Shown here piece by piece: positions 5,283 to 5,743 of a DNA stretch of 5,743 bases. Each line of letters begins with the position of its first letter. Position 1 is the first letter of the stretch. Where the stretch lies: NCBI GenBank assembly GCA_023433965.1, contig JAEYTQ010000603.1:1-5743 (forward strand), read 5' to 3'. The translations under genes and the position numbers were made by a program. A model generated the notes under the pieces. It worked only from the letters and a program-made list of their open reading frames with translations. It searched no databases and had not been told where the DNA came from. The stretch is from Pseudomonadota bacterium (lineage in GTDB: Bacteria; Pseudomonadota; Alphaproteobacteria; Rhizobiales; Xanthobacteraceae).

Positions 5283-5514
5283 GGTCGATCTCCAACGCCC
5301 CATTCGGGGGATTATGAAGGATCAACCAGGGGGCGAGGCAAGGTACCCAGAGAAATAGCGATGAGCTTCTTCCGGGAAGCCCGATCGCAGATGCATATTC
5401 TCCTCACCGGCAAGTTCCGAGAATCTCATTCGCTAAAATCCGAGCCAACGGGAACGAGGGCTGTCGCGACGCGGACCGTTGCATTGCCGCAGGTCTCCGC
5501 ACAAGCATCGACGA
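5283..5514. other. Intergenic gap between two - strand genes, no clear feature
   Basis: The stretch is less GC-rich than its surroundings, especially 5355-5450, and presumably holds the promoter of the 50-aa membrane protein gene. I see no convincing -35/-10 pair, tRNA-like structure or strong terminator. An open frame on the + strand from 5361 is not convincing, because it runs antisense into the 75-aa gene. Confidence 0.4.
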
Positions 5515-5742
5515 TCATGGAATGTCGGCCGCCTTCCTGTTGTCCCCGATCGAAACCGGCTTGTTCAGGAAATACTCGCGATTGCCGGTCGCGGCTTCCG
5601 CGTACTGGTCGATGGCCACGATGATGGCCTGGACGTGGGTATAGCACCAGCCTTCCCGCGTCGCCCTGCGGCGAACGTCCTCGAGCGCGGTCAGGAAGGG
5701 CGAGAGATCTCTCTCGTCGTCGAACCATCGCCTGCTCACCAT
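5515..5742 (-). CDS. Hypothetical protein (75 aa), start at window edge
   Basis: A - strand frame of 75 codons beginning MVSRRWFDDERDLSPFL at 5742 and ending with TGA at 5515-5517. The probable ATG is one base from the window edge, so the ribosome-binding site is not visible and an upstream start cannot be excluded. The product is soluble and mixed-charge. It is probably mostly helical: LSPFLTALEDVRRRATREG at 13-31, then THVQAIIVAIDQYAEAATGN at 35-54, then REYFLNKP. There is no signal peptide or transmembrane segment. I do not recognise a named domain, but the balanced composition and regular helix pattern look like a real protein, unlike the Arg/Pro-rich alternative frame opposite. It points the same way as the 50-aa gene but is 232 nt away, so it is not clearly an operon partner. 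Confidence 0.65.
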   Translation of the reverse strand: MVSRRWFDDERDLSPFLTALEDVRRRATREGWCYTHVQAIIVAIDQYAEAATGNREYFLNKPVSIGDNRKAADIP

Positions 5743-5743
5743 G

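Noticed and set aside
5125..5325. 66-codon - strand frame overlapping the 50-aa membrane protein gene
   Set aside because: Its product has no hydrophobic or domain pattern and its start lacks a good ribosome-binding site; the 50-aa frame has both.
5361..5624. 87-codon + strand frame in the terminal gap
   Set aside because: The second half is Arg/Pro/Cys-rich shadow of the 75-aa - strand gene and the first half shows no recognisable motif; coding is possible but unsupported.

Overview
The window is GC-rich DNA (roughly 65% by eye), with codon use strongly biased to G/C third positions. The proteins and the intergenic palindromes look alphaproteobacterial. I infer a Bradyrhizobium-like member of the Hyphomicrobiales, from memory of protein style and repeat style rather than from any search. 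It reads as chromosomal housekeeping/catabolic DNA. I see no transposase, integrase, CRISPR array, tRNA or rRNA.

Layout. (1) 1-1005, + strand: two small exported proteins of poorly known function. The first is the C-terminal part of a DUF2147 protein behind a Pro/Ala-rich linker (5' end outside the window), followed by a likely terminator. The second is a 118-aa secreted protein of unknown function. (2) 1072-2191, - strand: a two-gene operon. An RraA-like protein of the aldolase/decarboxylase type comes first, then, 16 nt later, a single-domain cupin resembling the manganese-dependent hydroxynitrile lyase-like cupins. (3) 2192-2451: a divergent promoter region with a dyad-symmetric putative operator. 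(4) 2452-5016, + strand: a compact pxpB-pxpC-pxpA operon encoding ATP-dependent 5-oxoprolinase, which returns 5-oxoproline (pyroglutamate) to glutamate. pxpB and pxpC overlap by ATGA. pxpC and pxpA are joined by a 12-codon minicistron that overlaps both neighbours. (5) 5017-5743: a palindromic repeat doublet, a 50-aa single-pass membrane protein gene (- strand), a 232-nt gap, and a 75-aa hypothetical gene (- strand) whose start lies at the window edge.

How it fits together: the best understood unit is PxpABC, which salvages spontaneously formed or imported 5-oxoproline. The divergent RraA/cupin operon shares its upstream region with pxpB, so co-regulation is possible, but nothing in the sequence proves a shared pathway. 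Both convergent gene junctions (1006-1071 and 5017-5129) are filled by palindromic repeats that probably act as bidirectional transcription stops. I found no convincing new defence or mobile system. The most interesting points are the minicistron between pxpC and pxpA, the putative operator, the RraA/cupin pairing and the small membrane protein.
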